A stretch of DNA of 64,000 bases, from assembly GCA_011390335.1 (NCBI GenBank), contig JAABSO010000005.1, positions 1 to 64,000 of the forward strand, given 5' to 3'. Positions 25,823 to 34,408 of this stretch are shown in pieces. The position numbers were made by a program, and so were the translations under genes. The notes under the pieces were generated by a model, which saw nothing but the letters and a program-made list of their open reading frames with translations, was not told the DNA's origin and made no database searches. This stretch comes from Desulfotignum sp. Its GTDB lineage: Bacteria; Desulfobacterota; Desulfobacteria; Desulfobacterales; Desulfobacteraceae. The first letter of the stretch is position 1; each line of letters begins with the position of its first letter.

Positions 25823-25851
25823 TTGACAAGTTTTCCGGTTTGCCATATAAG
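25823..25851 (+). promoter_or_regulatory. Sigma-70-type promoter for the small exporter gene
   Basis: TTGACA (25823-25828), 17-nt spacer and TATAAG (25846-25851), 47 nt upstream of the ATG at 25899. It lies downstream of copy A, so that repeat is not in this leader. Confidence 0.6.
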
Positions 25852-25898
25852 ATGCTGGCTGGAAAGATGACCAAAAAAAACAAAGAGCTATAAAGAGC

Positions 25899-26567
25899 AT
25901 GCAGGACAATTTATTTAAAACCGTTGAAGGCAAGCTGCTGCTGACCGGGATCTTTCTGGCACTTGTACTCGTGGCCGGTATTGTCTATTATTTTGTCACT
26001 GATTTTGAAACCGCAAAAACCCTGGTTCTGGTATTCATTGCCCACAGTATAGGCGGCAGGGCAGCCGGTATCGGCCTGTGCATCCTCCAGGATTTTGGTA
26101 CGTTTGCCACCATTTTTTATAATTTTTATCTGGAAATTTTGATTGTCTGTTTTACCTATTCCATTTTTGTCTTAAGCGCCACCCAGTACCTGCGGGTGGA
26201 ATGGCTGACCCGTATCATGGAAAATATCGCCGTAAAAGCGTTTAAAAACAAACAAAAAATCGAACGGTTCGGCTGGCTGGGCATATTCTTTTTTGTCATG
26301 GCACCGTTGCCCGTGACCGGTCCGGTGGTGGGAACCATCATCGGATACATGCTAAAGCTCAGCCTTGTAAAAAATTTTTCCGCCACTTTTTTAGGCACGC
26401 TGACTGCCATCATCGTCTGGTTTCAGTTCTTTGATTTTCTGGAAGAGCGGTTTCATATGATTCAGTATATATTTGCCCTTATTGTGGTCCTGGTGCTGGT
26501 TGTCAATTACAAAAAAATCAAGGTCTTCATCCAGGTCGTGACCCAAAAAAGCAGGATCAGCAAATAA
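25899..26567 (+). CDS. Putative small multidrug export membrane protein (PF06695-like)
   Basis: 222 residues with about five to six hydrophobic segments. The conserved WLGIFFFVMAPLPVTGPVVG resembles the small multidrug export family core, and the C-terminus is Lys-rich and cytoplasmic. The start is the ATG at 25899, with AAAGAG upstream. Transport function of the family is weakly supported. Single-gene transcription unit, with its own promoter. Confidence 0.7.
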   Translation: MQDNLFKTVEGKLLLTGIFLALVLVAGIVYYFVTDFETAKTLVLVFIAHSIGGRAAGIGLCILQDFGTFATIFYNFYLEILIVCFTYSIFVLSATQYLRVEWLTRIMENIAVKAFKNKQKIERFGWLGIFFFVMAPLPVTGPVVGTIIGYMLKLSLVKNFSATFLGTLTAIIVWFQFFDFLEERFHMIQYIFALIVVLVLVVNYKKIKVFIQVVTQKSRISK

Positions 26568-26632
26568 ACTTGAAAAACAGCCATTAAAACCAATTTTCAA
26601 CCATTCATCAGCACCTGGCTGCCTGGCGGGCT

Positions 26633-28252
26633 TCAGAACCGTTTCTTTAATATGGTGTGGGCCAGAAAATTTTTATCATCCCGGTTGGGGTAGCCGATGT
26701 TGTAGTGCAGCCCCCGGCTCTCCTTGCGCATGAGGGCGGATCTGATCACCAGCTTTGCCACTGTGGCAATGTTCCGCAGTTCCACCAGATCTGATGTCAC
26801 CTTGAAATCCCAGTAATATTCATTGATCTCATCCTGGATGGTTTTGATGCGCCGGGCTGCGCGCTGAAGGCGCTTGTCCGATCGGACAATGCCCACATAA
26901 TTCCACATGAGCCGCCTTATCTCATCCCAGTTATGGGAAACCACAATGGCCTCATCACTGTCTGATGTGTTGGTTTCATCCCAGGGATCCAGGGTGATGT
27001 CCACCTTGTTTTGCAAGCCTGAAAATTCCTTTACCGAATCCAGGTAGGCATTATGTGCATACACCAAAGCCTCCAGCAGCGAATTGGAGGCCAGGCGGTT
27101 GGCTCCGTGAAGCCCTGTACAGGCGGTTTCTCCCACAGCATACAGGCCCTGGACATCTGTTTTTCCATTCAGATCTGTTGCCACACCGCCGCACATGTAG
27201 TGGGCTGCCGGTACCACCGGAATGGGATCGGTGGTGATGTCAATGCCGTATTCCAGGCATCGGGCATGGATATTGGGGAACCGCTCGCGGATAAATGCGG
27301 TATTCTTATGGGAAATATCCAGGAACACAGATTCTGCCCCGGTTTTCTTTAATTCATTGTCAATGGCCCTGGCCACCACATCCCGGCAGGCCAGTTCCCT
27401 GTCGGGGGTATAGTCCGCCATAAACCGCCGGCCCCGGACATCCAGCAGCCTTCCCCCTTCCCCCCGCACAGCTTCGGAAATCAGAAAATTTTTGGCTTTC
27501 GGGTGGTACAGGCAGGTGGGGTGAAACTGGACAAATTCCAGGTTGGCAACCGATGCCCCGGCCCGGTAAGCCATGGCAATCCCGTCTCCGGTGGCAATAT
27601 CCGGGTTGGAGGTATACAGATACACCTTGCTGGCACCGCCGGTGGCCAGAATGGTGACAGCTGCATGAAAGGTTTCCACCTCACCGGTATTTTTATTCAG
27701 CACATAGGCCCCGCAGCAGATATTTTCATACTGGGTCACCAAAACACCGCTCCGCACAGAAGATGAAAAGGTGACCAGGTTGACTGCGACATGGTCCTCG
27801 AGAATGGTGATGTTGTCATGTTTTCTTACACACGCCACCAGGGCATCCTCAATTTCCCTGCCGGTCAGATCATGGGCATAAACAATGCGTTTGGCTGAAT
27901 GCCCCCCTTCTCTGCCCAGGGCAAAATCAAATTTTCCCTTACCGGTTTTATTAAACCGGGCCCCCTGGTCCACCAGTTCCCGGATCCTTTCAGGTCCGTT
28001 TTCCACCACCATTTTCACCACATCCGGGTTGCACAGGCCGTCTCCTGCCTTCATGGTATCTTCCATGTGCAAAGAAAAAGAGTCCTGTTTGCCGAATACA
28101 GCAGCCACTCCTCCCTGGGCCAGGGCGGTATTGCTCTGCTGGATCTTTTTTTTGGTAATAATGGTGACACGCCCGTGTTTGGCTGCTTTCACCGCATAGC
28201 TCAACCCGGCAATGCCGCTGCCGATGACCAGAAAATCGGTTTTCTGGATCAT
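26633..28252 (-). CDS. nadB: L-aspartate oxidase
   Basis: 539 residues. FAD-binding FLVIGSGIAGLSYAVKAA, the succinate dehydrogenase/fumarate reductase-type HPTCLY and SEAVRGEGGRL segments, the RELACRDVVARAI signature with its catalytic Arg, and CTGLHGANRLASNSLLEALVYA near the FAD-capping end. First step of de novo NAD synthesis, oxidising aspartate to iminoaspartate (with quinolinate synthase NadA; anaerobically fumarate can be the acceptor). nadA and nadC are not nearby. The ATG overlaps the upstream gene's stop (28249-28252). Confidence 0.93.
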   Translation of the reverse strand: MIQKTDFLVIGSGIAGLSYAVKAAKHGRVTIITKKKIQQSNTALAQGGVAAVFGKQDSFSLHMEDTMKAGDGLCNPDVVKMVVENGPERIRELVDQGARFNKTGKGKFDFALGREGGHSAKRIVYAHDLTGREIEDALVACVRKHDNITILEDHVAVNLVTFSSSVRSGVLVTQYENICCGAYVLNKNTGEVETFHAAVTILATGGASKVYLYTSNPDIATGDGIAMAYRAGASVANLEFVQFHPTCLYHPKAKNFLISEAVRGEGGRLLDVRGRRFMADYTPDRELACRDVVARAIDNELKKTGAESVFLDISHKNTAFIRERFPNIHARCLEYGIDITTDPIPVVPAAHYMCGGVATDLNGKTDVQGLYAVGETACTGLHGANRLASNSLLEALVYAHNAYLDSVKEFSGLQNKVDITLDPWDETNTSDSDEAIVVSHNWDEIRRLMWNYVGIVRSDKRLQRAARRIKTIQDEINEYYWDFKVTSDLVELRNIATVAKLVIRSALMRKESRGLHYNIGYPNRDDKNFLAHTILKKRF

Positions 28253-28869
28253 AACAATGACCGTTTTTTCTTTTTACGGGTACTCAGTCCGAGGATTAAT
28301 CCCACCATGAACACACCTGCTCCGCTGAGAAACCACAAAATCTCCTCATCGTTCAGATTTTCCTTTAAGGTCTCTATCTGCTGCTGCTGTTCTTCTGACA
28401 ATGTGACAAGGGCCTTGTATTCCGCATCCAATTTCAAAAATTCCGCTGATGCCTGTTCCAGTTTCTGGTATTTTTCTTCTATATCTTTCAGGACAGCATT
28501 TTTTTCGATCAGGGCCTGGTTTTCTTGTCTGCTTTTTTCAAGGGCATCGGCCAGGCGCTCATTTTCCCTGCGCAGATTTTGCACCTCAACTGTCAACGGT
28601 TTATCTTCAGTAAGAAACCGTGTCAAGACCCAGCCGCTCTTCTGGTCATCTGTCTGCACCCTGGACCAGTCTTTCTGGTATTCCATTATCTCAAGCCGGG
28701 TGCCGGAGACCAGCATGGCCACAATTTTATGCTCCACGCCGGGCCCTGTGCGCATGGTGATCTTGGTAACCGGACTTACATAGACCTCCTGTGCAGATGC
28801 GGCAACCGCCCATCCCCATAAACAGATGATAAAAAGAATTTTAATCGATTTTGTCATGGCACTATACAT
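28249..28869 (-). CDS. TIGR04211-like SH3 and coiled-coil membrane protein
   Basis: About 206 residues from the ATG at 28869. Signal segment IKILFIICLWGWAVAASAQ, then a bacterial SH3 domain (VSPVTKITMRTGPGVEHKIVAML to GWVLTRFL). A Glu/Gln-rich coiled coil spans about residues 90-170, and a C-terminal membrane helix is followed by KKKKRS. The order matches the TIGR04211 SH3 family of Gammaproteobacteria and Deltaproteobacteria, and periplasmic location is inferred. Start uncertain: AGGAG sits too close to 28869 and rather far from the ATG at 28857; a frame to 28914 is open. Confidence 0.75.
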   Translation of the reverse strand: MYSAMTKSIKILFIICLWGWAVAASAQEVYVSPVTKITMRTGPGVEHKIVAMLVSGTRLEIMEYQKDWSRVQTDDQKSGWVLTRFLTEDKPLTVEVQNLRRENERLADALEKSRQENQALIEKNAVLKDIEEKYQKLEQASAEFLKLDAEYKALVTLSEEQQQQIETLKENLNDEEILWFLSGAGVFMVGLILGLSTRKKKKRSLL

Positions 28870-29024
28870 GTCTCCTGTTCTGGTTTTATGATTAATTGTA
28901 TTATCCATTACCATTGCAGTTTTGCTTTATCAACCGCAAATACCCATATCTGGATATTTGTCAAAAAAAACATGCACCAGTCCGGCCCAAGCAGATGTTT
29001 TTTTCTGCTCAAATACGAAAATCA

Positions 29025-29040
29025 TTTCAAACTTGTGAAA
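29025..29040. promoter_or_regulatory. Possible operator (TTTCA-N6-TGAAA) upstream of the acyl-CoA ligase
   Basis: A short inverted repeat in the 268-nt divergent gap, just upstream of a TATACT-like -10 candidate. It could bind a dimeric regulator of fatty acid use. Five-base arms occur by chance often, so this is weak. Confidence 0.25.
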
Positions 29041-29137
29041 GATATGGGTATATACTCAAATACCAGGCGTTACAGACAAAAACAGGCGTTTGCTGGCAAT
29101 CAGTAAAAAGCCAGTGCCCCCCCAAAAAAGGAGATGT

Positions 29138-30874
29138 ATGATGCAGACCCAAAAGTGGCAGACCCCCTACTGGCCGGAAGGTGTGGCACATGACGTGACC
29201 GATTACCATTACCCTCTGACCCGCGTTTTGGACAGCACGGCACAAAAATACCCTGACAATGTATATACCATTTTTAACGGTGCCTTCAGAACCTATGCCC
29301 AGGTAAAGGATACGGCGGACAGAATAGCCAATTTTCTTGCCGGCAAAGGCATAAGACAGGGGGACAAGGTGGCTATTTTTCTTCCCAACATACCCCATTT
29401 TCCGGAAATCCTTTTCGGTATCCTGAAAGCCGGTGCTGTAGCGGTCAACTGCAACCCGGTGTACACCCCGGCAGAGCTTAATTACCAGCTTAAGGACTCT
29501 GAATCAAAAATGGTATTCTGCATGGACCATCCCATGTTTTACGCCAACACGGTTGAAGCCATAAAAGGCACAGAAATTGAAACCGTCATTGTCTGCAATA
29601 TCAAATCCTATCTGCCGAAAATCAAAGCATTTCTGGGCGGACTTCTGGGGAAAATCCCCAAGGCTGAAAGCCATGCGCCCGGACATCTGATGTTTGACGA
29701 TATTGTGGCATCATCCAGCCCCAACCCGCCCGAAATTGATATTGTCCCTGAAGAAGAAACAGCGGTAATGCTTTACACCGGCGGCACAACCGGTGTGCCC
29801 AAGGGAGCGGAACTCACCCACACCAATTTCACCTATAATCTTGCGGCCTGTGAAGAATACTTCCGACTGGTCCATGAACCGGGCGCCGAACCGGAGAAAA
29901 TGCGCCACGGCGGATATCACACCTACTTAGGTGTACTGCCCTGGTATCACAGTTTCGGCATCACCAGCGCCCTGCTTTTTTCCGCACTGTCCGGCAGCCG
30001 GCTCATCTGCATCCCGGATCCCAGGGCAGGCAATCCGCCCTTCACCGGCGTTCTGGAAGCGGTACAAAAATACCGGCCCACATTTATTACCGCAGTTCCC
30101 ACCATATTTGTGGCATTTACCAACTATCCCCATCTGGAAAAATACGATATCACCTCAATCATGGGGTGCCTGTCAGGGGGCGCACCCCTGCCGCCGGAAG
30201 TGTGCCGGCAGTTTGAAGAAAAAACAGGCTCCATTATCTTTGAGGCTTACGGGCTGACAGAAACAGCCCCTGCCGCCTGCATCAACCCCTCATTCAAAGA
30301 AACCAGAAAAATAGGCTCCATCGGTTTTCCTTTGCCGGGAACAGATGTAAAGATTGTTGCCCTGGACGACAACACCAAAGAGCTGCCCAAAGGAGAAGAT
30401 GGGGAACTTGCCATCTGCGGGCCCCAGGTGATGAAAGGCTACTGGAAAAGACCGGATGCCAATGAAGAGGTCTTTGTGAACATTGACGGTAAGCGCTATT
30501 TTCTCACAGGCGATATCGGCAACATAGACAAGGACGGGTACATCACCATCACGGACCGCAAAAAAGATATGATCATTGTGGGCGGGTTCAATGTATACCC
30601 CAGGGAAGTAGAGGATATTCTCTACACCCATCCCAAGGTGGAACTGGTGGCAGTGGTGGGGGTACCTGATGAAAAAAGCGGGGAAAAAGTCAAGGCATTC
30701 ATCAAGTGCAAACAAGGACAGACAGCCACAAAAGAGGAGATCGATGCCTTTTGCAAGGAGAACATGGCCGGATACAAGCGGCCCAGATATATTGAATTCA
30801 GAGAGGAGATCCCTGTATCCAATGTGGGCAAGGTGCTGCGCCGGGTACTGCGGGACGAAGAGGTCAGCGGATGA
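29138..30874 (+). CDS. fadD: Long-chain fatty acid-CoA ligase (FadD-like)
   Basis: 578 residues of the acyl-adenylate-forming superfamily. A3 P-loop MLYTGGTTGVPKGAELTH, A5 motif YGLTETAP, A7/A8 YFLTGDIGNIDKDGYITITDRKKDMIIVGG (cited in parts: TGDIG, DRKKDMI), and the C-terminal catalytic Lys region GKVLRRVLRDEE. Activates fatty acids with ATP and CoA. Start: tandem ATGs at 29138/29141 after AAAGGAG; a TTG at 29090 is less likely. The 3' end overlaps the convergent tcdA by 11 nt. Confidence 0.9.
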   Translation: MMQTQKWQTPYWPEGVAHDVTDYHYPLTRVLDSTAQKYPDNVYTIFNGAFRTYAQVKDTADRIANFLAGKGIRQGDKVAIFLPNIPHFPEILFGILKAGAVAVNCNPVYTPAELNYQLKDSESKMVFCMDHPMFYANTVEAIKGTEIETVIVCNIKSYLPKIKAFLGGLLGKIPKAESHAPGHLMFDDIVASSSPNPPEIDIVPEEETAVMLYTGGTTGVPKGAELTHTNFTYNLAACEEYFRLVHEPGAEPEKMRHGGYHTYLGVLPWYHSFGITSALLFSALSGSRLICIPDPRAGNPPFTGVLEAVQKYRPTFITAVPTIFVAFTNYPHLEKYDITSIMGCLSGGAPLPPEVCRQFEEKTGSIIFEAYGLTETAPAACINPSFKETRKIGSIGFPLPGTDVKIVALDDNTKELPKGEDGELAICGPQVMKGYWKRPDANEEVFVNIDGKRYFLTGDIGNIDKDGYITITDRKKDMIIVGGFNVYPREVEDILYTHPKVELVAVVGVPDEKSGEKVKAFIKCKQGQTATKEEIDAFCKENMAGYKRPRYIEFREEIPVSNVGKVLRRVLRDEEVSG

Positions 30875-31631
30875 TGGCTTGGACTGCCTCTGCCGCCAGG
30901 GTCAGTCCGAATATACCCGGTATCCAGGGGACCGTGCCGATGGCCGGCCGTTTGCGGCCATGGCCGGTTCCTTTTCCCGGGTCTTCAAACGGCCTGGCAG
31001 TCTCCTGACAGGCCTCAGGGTCAGATGACGGGATCGGTTTTTCAAGGGAATACACGCACCTGATACCGGTGAACACCCCCCGGCGGTGCAGCCGCCGGCG
31101 CACCACCCGGGCCAGGGGGCAGATACTGGTATCAGAGATATCCCCGGTTCTGATCAAAGACACATCCATCCGGCCTCCGGCCCCCATGGAAGAAACCACG
31201 GCCAGATCCATCTGCCTGGCGGTAACCAGCAGATTGACCTTGGAATTGAGACCGTCAATGGCATCCACCACCACATCCAGGTCCGGCGACAACAGACCGG
31301 CAAGGCTGTCTGCATTGACAAAGGTGTCACAAATTTCCACATCACAGGCGGGATTGATGTCCAGAACCCGGGATCTGGCAATCTTTGCCTTTTTCTGCCC
31401 CAGCGTGGAGTGCAGGGCAAAAAGCTGCCGGTTGATATTGGAGACATCCACCCGGTCAAAATCCACCAGGCGCAGATGTCCCACCCCGGATCTTGCCAGG
31501 GCTTCCGCAGCATAGGACCCCACCGCCCCCAGGCCGAACACCGCTATCCTGGCCTGGCCCAGTTTTGCCACAGAATCTTTGCCCATCAGGCGGACGGTTC
31601 TGTCAAACTGGGTTACTTGTTTGATTTTCAT
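30864..31631 (-). CDS. tcdA: tRNA threonylcarbamoyladenosine dehydratase (TcdA/ThiF family)
   Basis: 255 residues from MKIKQVTQFDRTVRLMG, typical of TcdA. The adenylation site is IAVFGLGAVGSYAAEALARSG, with LVDFDRVDVSNINRQL, VVDAIDGLNSK and SSMGAGGRMD. E1-like enzymes of this group cyclise t6A37 to ct6A in tRNA. The longer in-frame extension to 31829 is the antisense of tatD and is rejected. Last gene of a long minus-strand operon, 19 nt after tatD. Confidence 0.85.
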   Translation of the reverse strand: MKIKQVTQFDRTVRLMGKDSVAKLGQARIAVFGLGAVGSYAAEALARSGVGHLRLVDFDRVDVSNINRQLFALHSTLGQKKAKIARSRVLDINPACDVEICDTFVNADSLAGLLSPDLDVVVDAIDGLNSKVNLLVTARQMDLAVVSSMGAGGRMDVSLIRTGDISDTSICPLARVVRRRLHRRGVFTGIRCVYSLEKPIPSSDPEACQETARPFEDPGKGTGHGRKRPAIGTVPWIPGIFGLTLAAEAVQAIIR

Positions 31632-31650
31632 TTCACACCATGACACATAT

Positions 31651-32484
31651 TCAATGCCGCAGCGCGTGTATCGCTGGCGGGATGAGCGGGGCAAATATCT
31701 CCAGGGCATTGGCATAGGCCTGGCGAACAAAATCCGGGACCGGCACACCGGCCCGGGCCGAAGCGATCTGTGCGATAACCGGCAGGTTTTTGGGTTCATT
31801 AAGGCCATGGGGGTCCGGGTCCGGCACACTGGGATAGATATCCGGGGTATCGGTTTCCAGCAGGATCCGGTCCCCGGGCACCGCTTTCAGGGCTTTCACC
31901 ACTTTTTTCGCCCCAGGCCGGGTCACGGACCCGGAAAAAGAGATATACAGATTGTACCGCATCAGCAATTTCACCATATCCGCTGATCCGGAAAAAGAAT
32001 GCACCAAACCCGGGGTTTTCAAGGGGCCTGTTTTTTTCAGCAGCCTGATAAAGGCATCCCAGGCCTTTCTGATGTGGATGTTGATGGGCCGTTCCAGGTC
32101 CCGGGCCAAAGACAGGTGACCGGTCAACACCTCCATCTGAAGGTCTCTGTCTGCGTTTTTATCCATGAAATCCAGCCCGGTTTCCCCGATGCCGCAGACT
32201 TCGGCTGCCACCCGGTCTCCCAGCTCCTGCTGCCAGCAAGGTGACAGAGAATCCAGGAACCAGGGATGTATCCCGTAACAGGGGACAATGGCCGGGTATT
32301 GACTGGCCAGCGTTGCGGTGGCATAAAAATTCTCCTCCATTGTTGCGCAGGTCACCATATGGGTCACCCCGGCAGCTTCGGCCCTTTGCACAATACCGGA
32401 GATATCCCCGATAATCCTGCGATCATGCAGATGACAATGGGCATCCACATACTGCATGATTTTTTCAGATGATTCAGATGCCAT
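31651..32484 (-). CDS. TatD family metal-dependent hydrolase
   Basis: 277 residues. VDAHCHLHD is the first metal motif, GIHPWF the second, GETGLDF holds the bridging Glu, HIRKAWD and HSFSGSADM give further ligands, and LLETDTPD is the last. TatD proteins are metal-dependent DNases or esterases involved in DNA repair or quality control. Starts 2 nt after the mqnB stop, so coupled. Which of the TatD paralogues it equals cannot be decided. Confidence 0.9.
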   Translation of the reverse strand: MASESSEKIMQYVDAHCHLHDRRIIGDISGIVQRAEAAGVTHMVTCATMEENFYATATLASQYPAIVPCYGIHPWFLDSLSPCWQQELGDRVAAEVCGIGETGLDFMDKNADRDLQMEVLTGHLSLARDLERPINIHIRKAWDAFIRLLKKTGPLKTPGLVHSFSGSADMVKLLMRYNLYISFSGSVTRPGAKKVVKALKAVPGDRILLETDTPDIYPSVPDPDPHGLNEPKNLPVIAQIASARAGVPVPDFVRQAYANALEIFAPLIPPAIHALRH

Positions 32485-32486
32485 GG

Positions 32487-33353
32487 TCAGGTGCTTTCGT
32501 TAAGAATTATTTCACAGATATCCGCCACGGTGCGCACGGCCGTTTGTATGTTCCACCGGATTTTATCCCTTTCCCCGACCCGGTTTGAAGCAGCCCGGAT
32601 CTCCACCATGGGAACCTGGTACAGGGCAGCCACATGGGCTGCGGCAGCCCCTTCCATGGATTCCATCACCGGCGAAAACGCCTGTGACAGGGCAGCGGCT
32701 TTTTCATAAGAACCGGTAATGGATGATACCGTGACAAACGGTCCCTGGATCACCCTGCAGCCCAGGGACCGGGCCAGCAGATCTGTGCTGGATCCTGCCA
32801 GATCCGGGTCCAGCGTATAAACGCCCTGCCTGGTCATTTTCTGTCCGGCAATCAGATCAAAGGGCAGCTGATCCAGCGGCATCTGATAACCATAAGCACA
32901 AGACTGAGGCGCCAGAGCGGACAGAGGATCTGCACCATCCGGATGGCCCCTGGATATTTTGAAACCTGTGTGATCCGGACGGCTTTGCATGATTGTTGGA
33001 TCTGTGTCAGCTGTCAGGTTTGTGCCTGACCGGCAGGTATCCACCCCTGCATGAATATAGGTATCTGTGACAGCCACTGCAGCATCCCCCAGGTGCAGGC
33101 CGAAGCTGTCAAACATTCCGGCAATGCCGGTGTGAAGGATGAATTCAGGCTGAAACCGTTCCAGGCAGGCGGTAAGGGCCCGGGCTGCATTAAATACCCC
33201 CGGCCCGGATATGACCAGGTCCCAGGATTGATCCGGACTGGAAAACACCGTAAGGCCGTTGTCGGATCTGCCGGTATACCCTGCCGGGTTCCGGTCAAAA
33301 AATGCCGCCATTTCCATCCGGGTGGCACAGAGAATCAGAACCTGGCCTGTCAT
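32487..33353 (-). CDS. mqnB: Futalosine hydrolase
   Basis: 288 residues of the purine/uridine phosphorylase (PNP/MTAN) fold. N-terminal LILCATRMEMAAF, SGPGVFNAARAL, HTGIAGMF, GDAAVAVTDTYIHAG, VMESMEGAAAAHVAAL with the catalytic Glu, and IRAASNRVGERDKIRWNI at the end. Cleaves futalosine to dehypoxanthine futalosine in the alternative menaquinone pathway. The ATG at 33353 lies 4 nt after aroQ; the frame extension upstream is antisense noise. A shikimate-route enzyme (aroQ) immediately upstream fits, since chorismate feeds the same pathway. Confidence 0.88.
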   Translation of the reverse strand: MTGQVLILCATRMEMAAFFDRNPAGYTGRSDNGLTVFSSPDQSWDLVISGPGVFNAARALTACLERFQPEFILHTGIAGMFDSFGLHLGDAAVAVTDTYIHAGVDTCRSGTNLTADTDPTIMQSRPDHTGFKISRGHPDGADPLSALAPQSCAYGYQMPLDQLPFDLIAGQKMTRQGVYTLDPDLAGSSTDLLARSLGCRVIQGPFVTVSSITGSYEKAAALSQAFSPVMESMEGAAAAHVAALYQVPMVEIRAASNRVGERDKIRWNIQTAVRTVADICEIILNEST

Positions 33354-33357
33354 GGCA

Positions 33358-33798
33358 TCACGATGAGAGACGGTGGTGAAGGGCTGACAGGGCCATGTGG
33401 TACCCGAAATGCCCAAACCCGGTGATCTGGCCTGTCACGATATCCGACAGCAGGGATTTATGGCGGAATGGTTCTCTTTTGTAGATATTGGACAGATGCA
33501 CTTCCACCTTGGGACAGGAAAGCATCACCAGGGCATCTCTCAAAACAACGCTGGTATGGGTCAGCCCCCCCGGGTTGATGATCACCCCGGCAGGTGGCTG
33601 GTCAACCATCTGGTGAATATGATCCACCAGGGCCCCTTCATGGTTGGACTGGAAAAAATAAAGAGACAGCCGCAGGGGTTCTGCTGCGGCTGTCAGTTCC
33701 CGGTTTATCTTATCCAGGGTGTGGGAGCCGTAAATACCCGGCTCCCGTTTTCCCAGCATGTTCAGGTTGGGACCGTTAATGACAAAAATATCAGGCAT
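33358..33798 (-). CDS. aroQ: 3-dehydroquinate dehydratase, type II
   Basis: 146 residues, beginning MPDIFVINGPNLNMLGKREPGIYG, whose NGPNLN and catalytic Tyr (IYG) mark the family. FFQSNHEGALVDHIH, INPGGLTHTSVVLRDAL and VEVHLSNIYKRE follow. Dehydrates 3-dehydroquinate to 3-dehydroshikimate. Overlaps the end of iorB by 8 nt. The last part of the usual HRS..S segment reads FRHKSLLSD, where type II enzymes more often have FRHHSYLS. Confidence 0.92.
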   Translation of the reverse strand: MPDIFVINGPNLNMLGKREPGIYGSHTLDKINRELTAAAEPLRLSLYFFQSNHEGALVDHIHQMVDQPPAGVIINPGGLTHTSVVLRDALVMLSCPKVEVHLSNIYKREPFRHKSLLSDIVTGQITGFGHFGYHMALSALHHRLSS

Positions 33799-34384
33799 TG
33801 GCAGCAGCCGTGAATCCCAGGTCAAACGCCTTGAGATTCACATCCAGAAAAGCAGGCTTGACCCGGCGTTTGACAGCCTCTTCCACAACCTTTCGGTCAA
33901 ACCCCAGGGCCCCGGTCTGGACCAGGGCACCCAGGAGCACGATATTGACACTCATGGGGCTGCCCGCTTCCTTTGCCAGGGCCATGGCATCAATGGCCAC
34001 CAGCCCGGCTGTCTTGGCTGTGATCAGTTTTTTGATCTCCTCCACATCCGGGTAGGTTCCCAGCCCCACTGATACAGTAAAGGGCGGGACAGGGGCGGTA
34101 TTTGTGATGACCTGGGTGTTCTTGCCGCACCGCTTTATGGCCCGCAGGGTTTCAGCCGGTTCAAACCCCAGGAGGATGTCAGCCTCGCCGTCTGAAATAA
34201 TGGAACTTTCAGCTTCGCCGAAAACAATGGCGGATTCCACCACGCCCCCCCGCTGGGCCATACCGTGAATTTCACTCATACGCACCGGTACCCCGGCAAT
34301 CAAGGCGGCCTCACCAAGCACCTTGGATGCCAGAAGATTGCCTTGTCCGCCGACTGCTACGATGATTAGTCTGGTTGTTTCCAT
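33791..34384 (-). CDS. iorB: Indolepyruvate ferredoxin oxidoreductase, beta subunit
   Basis: 197 residues of the gamma/beta oxidoreductase domain of 2-oxoacid:ferredoxin oxidoreductases. IIVAVGGQGNLLASKVLGEAA, SEIHGMAQRGGVV, ILLGFEPAETLRA and VNIVLLGALVQTGAL are visible. Works with iorA (24 nt upstream) to oxidise aryl-2-oxoacids such as indolepyruvate to aryl-acyl-CoA with reduced ferredoxin, in aromatic amino acid fermentation or, run in reverse, synthesis. Confidence 0.92.
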   Translation of the reverse strand: METTRLIIVAVGGQGNLLASKVLGEAALIAGVPVRMSEIHGMAQRGGVVESAIVFGEAESSIISDGEADILLGFEPAETLRAIKRCGKNTQVITNTAPVPPFTVSVGLGTYPDVEEIKKLITAKTAGLVAIDAMALAKEAGSPMSVNIVLLGALVQTGALGFDRKVVEEAVKRRVKPAFLDVNLKAFDLGFTAAANA

Positions 34385-34408
34385 ATATGCAAATCCTTGT
34401 GTTTGAAG

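Noticed and set aside
31631..31829. N-terminal extension of tcdA to 31829
   Set aside because: The extension overlaps the tatD 3' region and is basic, Pro-rich out-of-frame sequence, and family members start at the MKIKQVTQFDRT region.
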